A stretch of 64,000 bases of DNA, taken from NCBI GenBank assembly GCA_033030425.1, contig JAUFSD010000018.1:682001-746000 (forward strand), in the 5' to 3' direction. Position numbers and translations under genes: made by a program. This stretch comes from Verpa conica (lineage: Eukaryota; Ascomycota; Pezizomycetes; Pezizales; Morchellaceae). Below the pieces are notes generated by a model. That model worked only from the letters and a program-made list of their open reading frames with translations. It had not been told where the DNA came from and searched no databases. The stretch's first letter is position 1. Each line of letters begins with the position of its first letter. Positions 49,312-61,400 of the stretch are shown here, piece after piece.

Positions 49312-50158
49312 GAGAGTATCATGAATTTAGGCTTTGGATTACCTGTCATCTTTGGCCGTGGTAACAGAGCTTGTGTAGGTACAAGCAAGCCACCGAATCA
49401 TCGTGGCCCCTGTGGCACGCTGTGAAAGAAGGGCCTATAAGACTAGCTAAGTTCTAGTGGCGGTTCTTGCACCCTCTAGATTAAAAGCAGAAGGTCGAGG
49501 ATCAGGCTTCTTGCCGTTCCAACAAATCTAGACAACTGCGCGCGGTACACCGAGGAGTTCATCTAGACTGCTTAATTACCCCCCTCTCTTGAAGAGAGCG
49601 CGAGGATATACTAGACTGATGGATACTAGTGAATGGCGGTGAGCGGAAGTACCTGACTACTCAGCTCAAGTAAACCGGTGCTAAATATGTGCAGTGAGCA
49701 ATGCCGGCATTTCGCAGTGCGCTGTTCAGGGCTATTAGGGCAGCACAGGAGTTCCCTAAAGAGTTTGTCCCAGTCTTATACCATTATACCACTCCTATAA
49801 GAGACCTTGAGCAGATCTTCAGAGGCAACGTGTGTTGTCCAGGCTTAGACATAGCTGGGTTTGAAACCGATCTGGTTCCAGCTAGTCTTGGCTGCACGCA
49901 CGTCAGGCTTAAAATCTGTACCTTACACTTCCATGCATGTCCGTTAGTGCGTGTTTCAATCGGGCTGGCATGAAGGGAGCATCATAATCGGGGGCCGGAT
50001 GCCATTGAACGATGATATATACACCTTGCATTTGGAATGGTGGGGTTTGTGGGCTCTATCTAATTCTATTGCCCCAAGTATTTGATCACGTGCAAACCGA
50101 TTGCTATAGGAGCCAATCTGGTAGTGGAAGAAAAACATAACCTATTTCCCAAACAGCT
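49312..50158. other. Intergenic region, no gene recognised
   Basis: An open plus frame near 49701-49973 has no recognisable features. Nothing else is seen. Confidence 0.45.
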
Positions 50159-52253
50159 TTACAATTCCTCTAAGGCTCTCCTAATATCCTTAATGGCCTT
50201 CCTTCCCTCCTCCACCTTCTTAAAGCATACATCCTCAGTCTTTTCATGTTCCTCTACCTTTACACCCTCCCTCAATCTCTCCCATCCCCATCTCTCGGCC
50301 TGAGCGATAGCAGCCCTTCCGCGTTCACTTACAGAATCTTGAAACCACTTTCTTTCCTCCTCCCATCTCTTCTGCAGAAACCTCGCGCTATACACGATTG
50401 CCAACACCGCTACGCTAGAGCTCGAATAAACTGAGATTTCCGACATATATAACATTGCTGAGACTAAAACACCACTAATAGATAGTGAGAAACTATGCAT
50501 AAGTAGCTTATTTGCACTCGCCTGGAGCCTCGGGATTGTATCCTCTATGATAGAATTTTTCGCGCAGGACATGGACTGTGGGCAATAATGTAGGCTCCCA
50601 AGATACTTATTAACCGCTACACTTTGAGGCATCTTGATTATATTATATTTCCGAATCTTTGCTAGTTCTTCCTCCATAGAGGTCGCTGTAGGAATGGGAG
50701 TTTCTCCTTTACTGCCTCCACGGTACCCGGCACCTGAAAAGCGACCGGCGAGGAACAATAATTTCTTCCTTGACTCTGGGAGAAACCCGATAGCTAGCAC
50801 ATCACGGGAATTTGAGGTCACATCGTCGGCAGCCCATAGAAGCTTCCACCAAGCTAGCTCATTCCATATCTTGCTTCTGAAGGCTGCGTCAAGGCTGTCT
50901 TGGAGCTCTGAGTGTGCTGTTTGAGACCAGTTCCTCAATGCCACTGATAGTGTATCCATGTTGTCGGGCTTGAGTGAAGAAGTAGAAATCACTCTATTCT
51001 CTAGTTTTTTTTTGGTCGCAATGATGCCGTCTTCTTCTTTCTGAATTAAAGATTCTGCTTCGGAAATGATTGAAAAAGCAAGGTCTTTGACTGCTGGTTT
51101 GACCTCTTGGGTTGTATCTCTTGAAGTACCAGCCACAATCCACCCCTGGATCTTCTCAACCCCACTCTGAATCAACCCCCTCTTGATAGTAGTGATGCTC
51201 CCAGTCGACTTCTCTAGTTGCGCAACTGCATCCTCTGCGATCTTTAGATCGATAACCATGACGTCGCCCTCCGGTGATGGAGTGGAGTTAAAAGTGGCAA
51301 GTGACAGCGCTTTTAGTACGGGTCCTGTGCTTGCGCACTTCTGACGTAGTAGTGTTGACAATCCATCTGGGCCCTCGCCGGCCCAGAGGAGGGTTTTATG
51401 GACTGGGTATTCTATTACTCGTGCGCCTGGAATTTCCGTCGCTTGGAGGGTGATAACCGTGTGGTCTTCAGAGGTAGGTGAGAGGGGCGCAAGGAGAATT
51501 TCCAGAGCTGAGGATTTGAGAAGCGGGGAAGGAACTGATAGTAGTGATACTGGGGATCCTGAAGGGGTTGTTATCTTGGAAGGTGGACCATAACTAGGCA
51601 TACCCAATTGTTAGAGGTCTAAAAAGAGAAAAATGGCCCGAAAACCCCCGCGCAAATTGGAAAAAATAATGCTCTTCGTCAATTGAAACATACCGGATTA
51701 ATAGCGAGCCTTTTTTCCCTTCCCGCAGCGAAGAAGACCATGAGACTATATCTTTCATCCACCGTTCTTTCTCAGGCTCCATCGATAGTGGGTCCGCCAG
51801 TAATACCGCAACGAGTCTCCCTTCGGACCCGCTTCGTCCAAGAACTGGTCCAGCACATCAGCTATAATGCCTTCCTTTCAACAATACTCTCGAGATAACT
51901 CGTAGCACCATCTTAGCTGAACAAAGGAAGGGGGGAATATTAAAAAAATATCTCTAACCAGCAACCCTAACCCCCGCATCCTGCCTCTCTAGCCCCCGCA
52001 CTGCCAACCTTACTCTCCCCTCACCCGCAAAACCCGCACGAACTAATTCGGCCAGGCCGTCCGCCACGACAGACTTCTCATTCTTTGCCAACGTGGGGAA
52101 GGAGGCCTTGATGCTGGTCGATGATACCGATACGTTCCGGGCCGCAACTCCGAAGCTGGTGCGTGGCCAGGGAGGTGGACGAGACCTGCAGAGCAGACAG
52201 ATGGATAATGCGTGAGCGCCGAGTAAGCCCAGATGGGTTCGAATTTGTGGCAT
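50159..52253 (-). CDS. mmc1: Mmc1-like mitochondrial inner-membrane protein
   Basis: Three exons: 52253-51959, 51844-51694 and 51593-50159; 626 residues. Mmc1 is a fungal mitochondrial protein with a dynamin-like fold reported to affect crista organisation; I assign this from pattern memory. Seen: an Arg/Ser-rich N-terminus suited to mitochondrial import (RSRPPPWPRTSFGVAARN), the block VRVAVLGRSGSEGRLVAVLL created by the first splice, which resembles a degenerate nucleotide-binding loop, then LAWWKLLWAADDV with a downstream LPESRKKLLFLAGR. Two adjacent hydrophobic segments follow (about residues 530-575), then a charged C-terminal helix (WEEERKWFQDSVSERGR). Intron 1 (114 bp) has a weak GTTAGA donor; intron 2 is 100 bp. 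The frame is kept at both joins. Confidence 0.75.
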
Positions 52254-52936
52254 TGGTGGATCTACCGAAGACGGACTGATTTGTTTAAAAATGTTTCGGA
52301 GCTTTATGGGAACAAAGCTTGCCAAGCTGCCAAGAGACGCTGCAGGGATGGAAACACAAAACATCACTCACGAATTTTACAGGGAAGGTAGGTACTACAT
52401 ATGTCCATGTAGTTTGTCTCTGCAGTCTAGTTGGGCATAAACCACCAAATGAAACCCCCACCAATTATTCCTTATTCTACATACGATCCAATTCATGGGT
52501 GCAGGCAAAGGGATCCATGATACCAGGCTCCAAGAATGGTGACACGGCCTCGAGAGGTGCTTCAGCACATGTACATGTAGTAATTTCAGTGCAGTGCGCA
52601 CCCTAACTATTAGCCTTTAACACCTACACCATCCAAGAAGAATGAGGAGAAATGCACGTATTTTTATAGGTAGGTGGAGTATTGTATATATATATATACA
52701 AGTATAGCAGCCCGAATATGAGTATCCATGTAGTCTAAAGTAGCTCCCAGGGGCACAAAATATTGGAATGATGGCTTTTAGGAAGAATACAGAAAGCCAC
52801 AGTCAGAGTAATAGGCTTGTCTGCGTTACCCCAATTGATATGAATTTATTTTTGTTTGTGAATATTTCTTAGGCATTGGGTCTCTCACGTATATTATAGT
52901 AGAGCTGAAGGATAAGAGAGTATTTGCTTACATGTA
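52254..52936. other. Intergenic region, no gene recognised
   Basis: It contains two TACATGTA octamers (52569, 52932) and a short TA dinucleotide run (about 52687-52701). No gene. Confidence 0.5.
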
Positions 52937-53005
52937 CTTGGGGCGAGATTAAATATTGTCCTTCGCTTCGTTGTAACGCAATATTATATTTAATTTCGCC
53001 CTAAA
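52937..53005. mobile_element. 69-bp TA-flanked foldback element
   Basis: Arms of about 22 bp, beginning YTTRGGGCGARATTAAATAT, are inverted around a short GC-richer centre. TA lies outside both ends (52935-52936, 53006-53007). It is very short for a MITE and may be an internally deleted derivative. Confidence 0.65.
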
Positions 53006-53217
53006 TACTACTGATAAATATTACTCAGCATATAGAATAGAAACCGCCTGAGTTTCTCATGTAACACGGCGCATGTGAGATAGGCAAGTTGAACTTCCTA
53101 TCGGGGACATCATCTGATGTTTATCACCAACTACGCATCTTCAAACTCTAGTCTAATTATTGGCACTACGGCCACTTGATTAAGAAAACTCTGGGCTGAA
53201 CGTCTCCACTTATTGGT

Positions 53218-53487
53218 ATGGCTACAGACTCAACAACCCACCTTCTCATCACAGAGGAGCTCTCCTCTTCATCGCCCTTCTACCCGTCTATATCTAGGTC
53301 GTACGCACAAGCAGTTAAAACCCCACTAAAACCCCTCGGTCCAAAGATCAAACAAGAAATCGAAGATCTCAGAGCTTTTAATGCAATGTCACTCGAGGAG
53401 ATACAGGCCTTGAACCACCAGAGGATGGCCAAGCATATCAAGAGGTATTTGTACACCCACTCTCACAAAGGTATTTCTAATGGCTGA
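53218..53487 (+). CDS. Short hypothetical protein
   Basis: 89 residues from an ATG. The composition looks protein-like: a Ser-rich N-terminus, then a predicted helix (PKIKQEIEDLRAFNAMSLEE) and a basic region. No family is recognised, and no intron is needed. It lies between two clusters of inverted-repeat elements, so it could be a small lineage-specific gene or a chance frame. Confidence 0.35.
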   Translation: MATDSTTHLLITEELSSSSPFYPSISRSYAQAVKTPLKPLGPKIKQEIEDLRAFNAMSLEEIQALNHQRMAKHIKRYLYTHSHKGISNG

Positions 53488-53489
53488 TA

Positions 53490-55127
53490 CGGAGAAAGGC
53501 AAGGCGAAAAAGAACAGATGATGATCGAGAAATATGGTATCGTTGGTAAAGTCGTGGCTAAGGGAACGAGGACTACGTGGTCTAAAAATCGCCTGTGTTG
53601 TGCCTTAGGGGTGGTGAGCCAGGATGTGATGTAGCTTCAGGGTGGTATTCCAAAACATTATAATTAAGGGCTGGGAACGACTTTCTACAGTTAAGAAAAT
53701 ACAACAATCTCCTATTTATAGGATATAATATTCCTAGTCCGAAACATCCACTTTACAAAATCACAGGCACTTTCAGGGCGCATGACAATATATGGGAAGC
53801 CTGGGCATGTCTCCCGAGTGATCATGCGTGATCCTTACCAAACTAACGAGTGCTGTATGTTTATGGTGCAGAGCTTTAAGATCCAGCAGCTAATCATATT
53901 TTCGTGCCGAGAGTAAGCCCCAGTTCCGCCGGTAATTATACCCTGTAGCTGATCTGCGCTCCCCCCCGTTCTCAGCTTCAACACTCCACGATAAAGTATC
54001 AGATGCATCCTTGAACGACATCGCTCTAGGACTAGAGTACATATAATTACTACGTCATATCCAGTACTGTGTGTAGCGGGTATGCAGTTTGATATCATAG
54101 ACCTAGCTCTACCGAGGACCCCGGTCGAGCAGTCAGTGCTCGCTTATGTCAAACCTACACGTATGTAGTGGGGGCCTTATGGGTACATGCATGTACCCAT
54201 ATCTCTGTTTACCCACTATTTTCAATCCTGTTTAGTTGATTATACTCCGAGATTATTTCTATAGGCTTGTGAAATTCTTTTAGAGGGTATTTTCTTTAGT
54301 AGCTTACATTAAAGGATAAGAGTCATATATAGTATAGTTTCTTATGTGTATGGAAAGGTAAATATTTAGAGGTAAATGAAGTGGCCGGTCACTGTCGACT
54401 TCTTAGATTGTTTGAAGAGGATTATTTCTATTCTATCTCCGACATTTAGGTACTAGCAGAATAACCCTAGAGGGTATTGGATATACCGCTGGTCTGATCC
54501 GATTTCCTAGAGTTTATATCTTTAATATTTATTTTTGATTCTAAAAACGAAAACCCTTCACAAAAATAAAAAAAGGGTTTAAAACCCCCCAAACCCCTCT
54601 AAATAAAAGTAAAAATAAAAGATACAGAGTCATTCCAGGGCCTAGCCCGGCTGTGTTTATTAATTTTAGGTTCCTATTTTCATAATCTTTAATAGGCTAG
54701 CTATCCTTTCTATTAATTTCTAGGGTCATCAAGTGTCTTCTCGGATGGTCTTAATCCCTTCTTCTCGGATCTAGAGGCTTAAGAAGAATTTTACGCGTGA
54801 AATACACGAGTTCATCAGGTACGCTGCTGGCATGAGGTTTCATATACTTAAAGTTCTAGCTAGAAAGACCTAGAAGCGCTGATAGCTCAGGCTAGAGTGA
54901 ATCTTATATCCATAAATCTTGATAAAGAAGCTATGAGTTATATTATCCTTCAAGCTCTCTTTAGAGAGACTATTAAGCCTGTGTGAATAAATATGTGTAT
55001 GATTTAGCTCTAAAGTACGTGTCCGGCATACGAGGTTAGAAGGTTCTTTAGAGAACGAAAAAAATGAAAAGTGTTAATAACCGAGATAGTAATCAGCAAA
55101 CAAGAGAGGCATTCTCCCCTAAGCCTA
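53490..55127. other. AT-rich region, probably decayed repeats
   Basis: Stops are frequent in all frames; no gene seen. It contains the perfect palindrome at 54181-54198 and extended A/T-rich tracts (54520-54620). Confidence 0.45.
54181..54198. repeat. Perfect palindrome flanked by AT/TA
   Basis: The core GGGTACATGCATGTACCC is self-complementary. The symmetry extends two more bases on each side (54179-54200), and TA follows directly beyond TGGG/CCCA on either side. Confidence 0.8.
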
Positions 55128-55466
55128 TGGAGTGGTGAATGTGTCAAAACCTATGTATTTTACCATGGTAATTAGAACTTACTAGTGGTAAATTACTACT
55201 TGTAGCATTTATTTATGAGCTTGTCAGTTCCTTATATGCTTCTTGGTAGTACTAGTTATGACTTTGACCACATCAATAATCTAGTCCTTTAGCAATCTCA
55301 GACCCCCTAGTCCTCGGTTGGTTACTACTAGGGGACCTGTACTGAAATTGATACTTGACGTATCCCTTATATTCTAAATTTCAGTATATAAGGGTATTAG
55401 CACTCTAAATTTAAGAATTCTGGTACTACCGGTGGTAAAATAGGTTTTGACACATTCACCGCACCA
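55128..55466. mobile_element. 339-bp TA-flanked inverted-repeat element
   Basis: Termini begin TGGWGYGGTGAATGTGTC and match over 26 bp with two mismatches. The match then continues (TTTTACCA) after a 4-bp indel. TA flanks both sides (55126-55127, 55467-55468). Non-coding; Tc1/mariner-type MITE is the likely class. Confidence 0.85.
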
Positions 55467-55624
55467 TAGATCTTTATTATACTAGTTTCCCTAAAAACTA
55501 GAAACAAATGACCTATTTAGTTATATATATATTTTTTAATAAACCCCGATTAGAGTACTATGCTTACATGTAGTCCCGGATCTTCATCGCCTTATTTGCT
55601 GCTCGAAGTAAAGTACATGATATA

Positions 55625-56107
55625 CTAGGGCCGTAACCAAAAACCCGGATTGGATCCAAAGATTTGCGAAAACACACCAATAGAGCCCTCTTCTCAGTTT
55701 ATGTTTTTGAAAGCAATAAAATCTAAATAGCCCTCAGTTTTTTTCAAAGAGGCTTATATGACCTTGAAATCCCTCCCTTAATTCTCCTAGGTTCACTAGA
55801 AGCTATTGCCCCTAATAAAGGTCCTCTAAATTAAAAGATACTTTCAAAATCATGACTTTTGATGGAAATTGGTGATGCAACCAATCCAACAATATTCTAA
55901 ATAGTCTAGCACCATAACAATGTAGTTGATTATAGTTATAATCATATATATAGAATTTTAATAGACAAGTCTACCTCTTCCCAGAAGCCTATGTGTTATT
56001 TAAAGCATTTTGTGAGTGAATGTGCATGTGTGCATTGGAGTGACTGGTTTTTGGTGTGTTTTGGCACATGTCACCTCCTCGATCCGGGTAATTAATTACG
56101 GCCCTAG
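55625..56107. mobile_element. 483-bp TA-flanked inverted-repeat element
   Basis: Termini share CTAGGGCCGTAA, then a variable 7-base block, then CCCGGAT. TA lies directly outside both ends (55623-55624, 56108-56109). A second inverted match (AAAACACACCA) sits 40-60 bp inside each end. No open frame resembles a transposase. It starts 157 bp from the previous element. Confidence 0.8.
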
Positions 56108-56109
56108 TA

Positions 56110-56780
56110 TAGGATAGCAACTGACGAGCGAGTGATATAGCATGAATCTAAACTCTGAATAAATATGGGCCTATACTCTCAGCACAATTGAAGTCAAATA
56201 AAATTCTCCCAGAATACGTGGCATAGACAGATGCTAATCTTCTCAACCTTCTCAGGCGTTGTAGATATACCCTATACGGTACATACCAAGCAAAGGCCGT
56301 GCACAGTGCATAGCCCCACGAGAAAAAATAACCACAAACCCGCAGCCGGAGCCCTGTTATCCGAGTCGTCGCGGCCGAGAGAATAGTACACGGGTATCAT
56401 AAGTTCCGAAGGGTTTTGTTGAAAAATCTAGGCGGCGGCTTAAGTACCGGTGGTGTTCCACATACGCGTAACTTTTGTCTTGTATAGCTCCTGCCATTAT
56501 CATGACTGCTTTTGTGTCTACCACCTTCATTTCTAGTCCTACTACCGCTACAACAATCTTAAATATCTATCGATTTATCTACAAAGAAAAATGTTCTTTA
56601 AAACAACCTCCAAACCCGAACTATTAAAAAAAGTGCATATAAAACTGTCGCTATCCATACCTCGTTAACGCTCCCGTAATAAATGCCGCTAATTCAACAA
56701 TAGAAAATAGGGAAATGTCAAATTACAATACTCCGAGTAAAATAGGAAAATAGTCATCAACATCTAGCAAAAATGATGTC
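56110..56780. other. Intergenic region downstream of the ceramide glucosyltransferase
   Basis: No gene recognised. Probable 3' untranslated sequence of the next gene near 56700-56780. Confidence 0.5.
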
Positions 56781-58441
56781 CTAGTCCCTTTTCCCGAGAT
56801 CCCTTCCAATCTCTTCGGCTTTGAGGTCAGACCATCTGATCCGGTACCTCGAACCCCGCCAGTTAACTTCGCCTGGCCACATACCCCATGTCCATACACC
56901 GAACGCGAAGCATTCCCTCCCGATCCACTGGAGCAGCCATGGGCCAAATTTTCGCTTGTTCAGGCTGGTCATAAATGCAGGCAAATTCTTATCGGCCTTA
57001 ACGCCGCGGTAGGAGTGGAGGAACGTGAACAGAGTGCGGTCTACGATAGCCCACGCAAATATACTGAAGAGCCAAAAGACCCCAAGAGCACCCCATGTCG
57101 AGGGTTCATCCATAAAATAACCAAGAAGGTTGATGCAGCATTCCGGAAACAGTGTGGTAACAGCGAATCCACCCAGAAATGAACATAAGAAGCTTTCAGT
57201 ACCAGGTTCAACCAACGCCGCTGCGAGGAGAGTGTATTTCCGAACTCGCAACCATCTAACACGGCGTGCGAGATAATCCCCAACCCTCATCCCACCCATA
57301 GGCTGAAACACGAGATCATAGCCCATACCGTGCTTACTCCATGACCGCGTACCAGTCCTTTCTTCCTTGAGTTCTGTCATCCAGAGGCGCTCAGAGAGGA
57401 GGTGGTCCTCGCAGATATGGTCAGCGAAAGCAAGGATACCTTCTTTTTCGGGTCGGCCTTCGGGATCCCGGGTGACTTCGTCGAGGTGAGAGCGGCGGAA
57501 TAGGTTCGATTTACCTACGACGCAAGGAGCAATAGCGACAGTGTTGATGGCCATGTACATCTTGCAGTGAGAACTAGAAAGGAAGTTTTCTTCAAGGCGC
57601 CCACCACCGGTGCGCCAAACATGAGACCAGAATGGGAGAGCAGCCGGTTGTGTCGGGAGAAGCGGATGTTCCTCAGAGTCGTTGACAGCGATTGTCCCGG
57701 GTGACGAAGGCTGCTCAACTGTAACATCTATACCAATTGGAAGATGGTGCACCAATTTGTAACCCTTTCCCTCTCGGTCCTTGCCTTCTAGCATTCGGAT
57801 GCTTCTTTCTAGTATCCCTGGTACAACCCAGATATTACTGTCAAGGATCCATAATATGTCCCCCTTTGCTTCTCTATATCCTCGGCTCATGTTCCGGATT
57901 TTTGGATTCGGACCGACATCTTCCTCGCCGATGAGTAGCCGGACATCTACGTCTGGATATTTTTCGATAATTTCATTCACAATAGGGACGGCTGGATCTT
58001 GAGGGGACGCAATGCAGACTATGAGTTCGTATTTCGACTTTGGGTAGTCCAACAGACAGGTTGATGTGAGGCAGGTGTGTAGAAAGGTGTCGAGACCTTT
58101 AACAGGACGCAGGATTGAGACAAAGGGGAGTTCTTCAGCTTCTTTTCCGAGTAACGGTAGCCGTTTTGTAGGCGGCTTTTTATATTTTTGTCTTCTGTAT
58201 TTGTCCCAAATATTTTAGAAATACTTTAAGCTGCAAATAGATTCTAAACGAAAGCCACCCTAGGGGAAACAAACATTTGCACATAACCAATTAAACTCAC
58301 TATCCATACAAAGACGAACCAAACAAGTGACACCCACGCGACTGCCAACTTTGCGAACGATGGACCACCCTGACTTGACACATCATCACTAGCAGCTGCG
58401 TATCCGTCCGTGGGGGGGATAACGGCCCGAGAGGAGATCAT
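56781..58441 (-). CDS. gcs1: Ceramide glucosyltransferase (glucosylceramide synthase, GT21)
   Basis: Two exons, 58441-58275 and 58194-56781; 526 residues. The enzyme transfers glucose from UDP-glucose to ceramide in the Golgi/ER membrane, giving fungal glucosylceramide. Seen: an N-terminal membrane anchor (about residues 27-52, LAVAWVSLVWFVFVWIVSLIGY), LPFVSILRPVKGLD, YELIVCIASPQDPA, the DSN motif in GDILWILDSNIWV, the catalytic-base region HICEDHLLSERLW and the (R/Q)xxRW motif as RRVRW. Two or three hydrophobic segments follow near the C-terminus. The 80-bp intron has a GTTTGT donor; splicing there restores GYVQI followed by the charged RQKYKKPPTKR linker. The ATG at 58441 gives MISSRAVIPPTDG; there is no earlier ATG in frame. 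Confidence 0.93.
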
Positions 58442-61400
58442 GCGCGATGATGAAGAAGCCGGAGGAGGATGAAAGCCCAGAACGAATAGCTGTAGAAACA
58501 AGGCTGCCGGGCGAGAGTGGGATTTAGGAGATCTTACGATCGCTTTATGTTATGGACACGTTCTTCCGGCGGATTGAGGGGAGGGGGTGCTGATTAATTT
58601 TTGTTTACTGGGAACCTCTTTTCCCTTACTCAGTTGCGATTGTTGGGGATGATGTGAAGACAGGGGCACGAATGTTGGCTTGGTAAGAGTTTTTAAGCCG
58701 CAAGTCAACATGTATATAATGCCGATTCCGGATCAGGATTTTGTCCCGATGTCTCGCTAAATTTGCCAGTGTCCCTTAGGGATATTATTTGTCCCAGAAT
58801 CCCGTAATTAAAGCTTGGTTATTCCCAAAGTAGATGGTGCCAATGGTATAATCTCTCTCCCTTCTTGCCTATGGAGGTGGAAGATCGACACTCACGACTG
58901 ATTTACATTGAGTATCACTCGATAGTGAATATGCAATGGGAACTCACTACATATTATATTACCCCTAGGCTATCTCCGAAGAAATCTAGGCGACCCGCAT
59001 AAGTGCCAATTACTTTCCTTATGTTCTAATAAAGGTATAGCTACCCTAGACAAGAGAGTATATTGTAAACTCCACAAGATATACACGTATTTGTAGTGTT
59101 TAGGTTATAAACTACAGGTATATACCATCTCTAAGCCGTTATACTTTGTTGCTCTTTCCTACGCCGACCAGGTAAAAATAAAGCTTTACCATATATACTC
59201 TAAGACCAGCCCGATGTTTTCTCGCGGCCAGCCGTCGTCTGGGAAATTCTAGTCAAACTTATCCATCTATAATAAGTTAAGGCTATGGCCGAGCTTTTGT
59301 AAGCGAGTCTATATAATAGAGTAAGTAATACTTTTCAGCATATATGAAACCTGACAAAGTCACTGGGGGAGCTAGCAAGTGCATGTAGTACATGTATTTC
59401 CTGGCAGTTGGTACATGTAGTTAGTGGCCCGGAATTTAAGGACTGGTGGACCCAAGACGCCCAAAACCTGCTTTGACATACTTAGAGAATCGTTACCTAC
59501 ATGTGTTCATCCCCTTTATTGTGTGTATCCATGTCTACTAAACTAATAAAACGCTAACTAGAAGACCTTGTGGCAAAAAGTCATAGAACTTTAAAAAGAT
59601 TCCTATTGAAAACCCCCTATAGAAATACCAGAGTGGAATCTACTAGAAAGTCTTACCTATCTAGATAAAGCAGGTTACACTAATCTTGTATGCCGAGAAT
59701 CCAGGGCCCCTCTATTATATGACTGTTAAAGGAACGAGAGAGCACAGTCCTCAGAATGAAAGACTGAGAAACTAGAGTCAATGAGTAGGGGTACACCTTT
59801 GCCACAAGACCAAAAGACCAATAAGGACCCCACGTTTCTCGATCTTTATTGCTAGAAGCTGTAGCACATACCAAGTGCATTTTCTCACTAGAACTATATA
59901 TTTATAGAAAGCCTTATTAGGGTACGCCTTATCTAGGTTAAGATAACTGCGGACTGGAGCACTGATATTTGCTTCTTCCAAAGCACGCCAATCATCTCAT
60001 GCAGGTTTTCCTTGGAAATTCTAGCAGATGTCAATCTTTCTGCGGCGCAGGCATCTATCATAAAGACATGACTAATGTTTCAGAAGTAAGCTCTGCAGCC
60101 ATGCAAGATCATAGATATTATGGGCTGTCTCTCCCTATCAGCGTTGTTCTATCGCTTGTTGCATTCCAATTCCTTATTATGACCTGGTCAGGGAGGGAAT
60201 ACATGTGTTTAAATTATGTCATTGCATCTTGTTCTTAGATTTGATTATATATAGATAAAAGTACAAGTGATGTAAGCGTTCTAGTTAGTCCCTTAGTATT
60301 TTGGGAAGCGATTTAACCTGCAAATCTCACATGAAAATCTAAGGTTTCTATGTTATGCACATCCAGTATATCCCAAAAACGCCATAGATCTACACATAAT
60401 GTTCTTGAGACCTGGACATTAGTTTTTAGCGAGGTGTTATTTAAAACCAAGGTTAGTTGAGGGGCTCAGTGAACCTTATTTGGACCTTATATGTGGGCTT
60501 TGGTCGTATGTGCTAGGAACACGTGGATAATGTATATGCAAGATGCTTACAATACTCTATATTCAGTTGAATGCGTTTCCGTTTATCGCATCGATTTACA
60601 AGTCCGATCATCATATTTGAGTAAGGCTGATTTGGACAACCACTCATCGGGGCGCAATCGCAGATCTGGATGACAATAGATAATGCTTGTTTTAGTTGGT
60701 CTCGCCAAGAGTTGTGGAGTCCAAGTAAGATACAAGAGGTAGATCTTCAGGGGTTTCTCTCTGGGAGAAATATTTTGAGTATCTATGAAGATCCCCAAGG
60801 GATCAAGAATAGTACATGTAGGTTTTTCTATACTATCTATGGACGCACCTTCTGGGAAGTCTGACCTACGGCTAGTCCCTAAAGATTTGACATAAAAATC
60901 ATATGCATGCTGTAGGACCGGGGTGCTGGGTTAAACGAGAGATATCATAAATCAACCGCCACGTCAACTGTTGCTAGCTTAAGGTTGGACTACTATTTGA
61001 CATGTAGGTACGTTGGTGAGACACAGACATTGCCAGTGTGGGATCGAGCCTTTGACCCCTTAGAAATAGCGGTATGGTTTGAAATTAGAGATTTCTATAT
61101 ATCGTGAAACTTCCTGTTCCCGATCGTACTTTAGTCAAGCGTAGGGAGCTTTAAAAGGGTGGTGTGAATTCGACCAGCAGATTCGGTTGTGATAGGCCGG
61201 GACGAATCAGAAATCAGTTCCAAAGAAAGGTTCTTTTTGCATGCCCGAGTGGCTTTTGTTTCCTCAAATAGAGGTCAGCCCCTATGAGCATTCCAAGTAA
61301 GCCCGAGATGTTGAATATTGAGGCTAGGTCAGCACCTAGGCTCGGGATATATCAAACGGGGTTGCCCGTTCTTTTTTAGTATGTCCTGGCGGAATAGATA

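Noticed and set aside
59570..59830. Inverted pair CTTGTGGCAAA
   Set aside because: Only about 11-13 bases match and the outer boundaries show no TA or other duplication.
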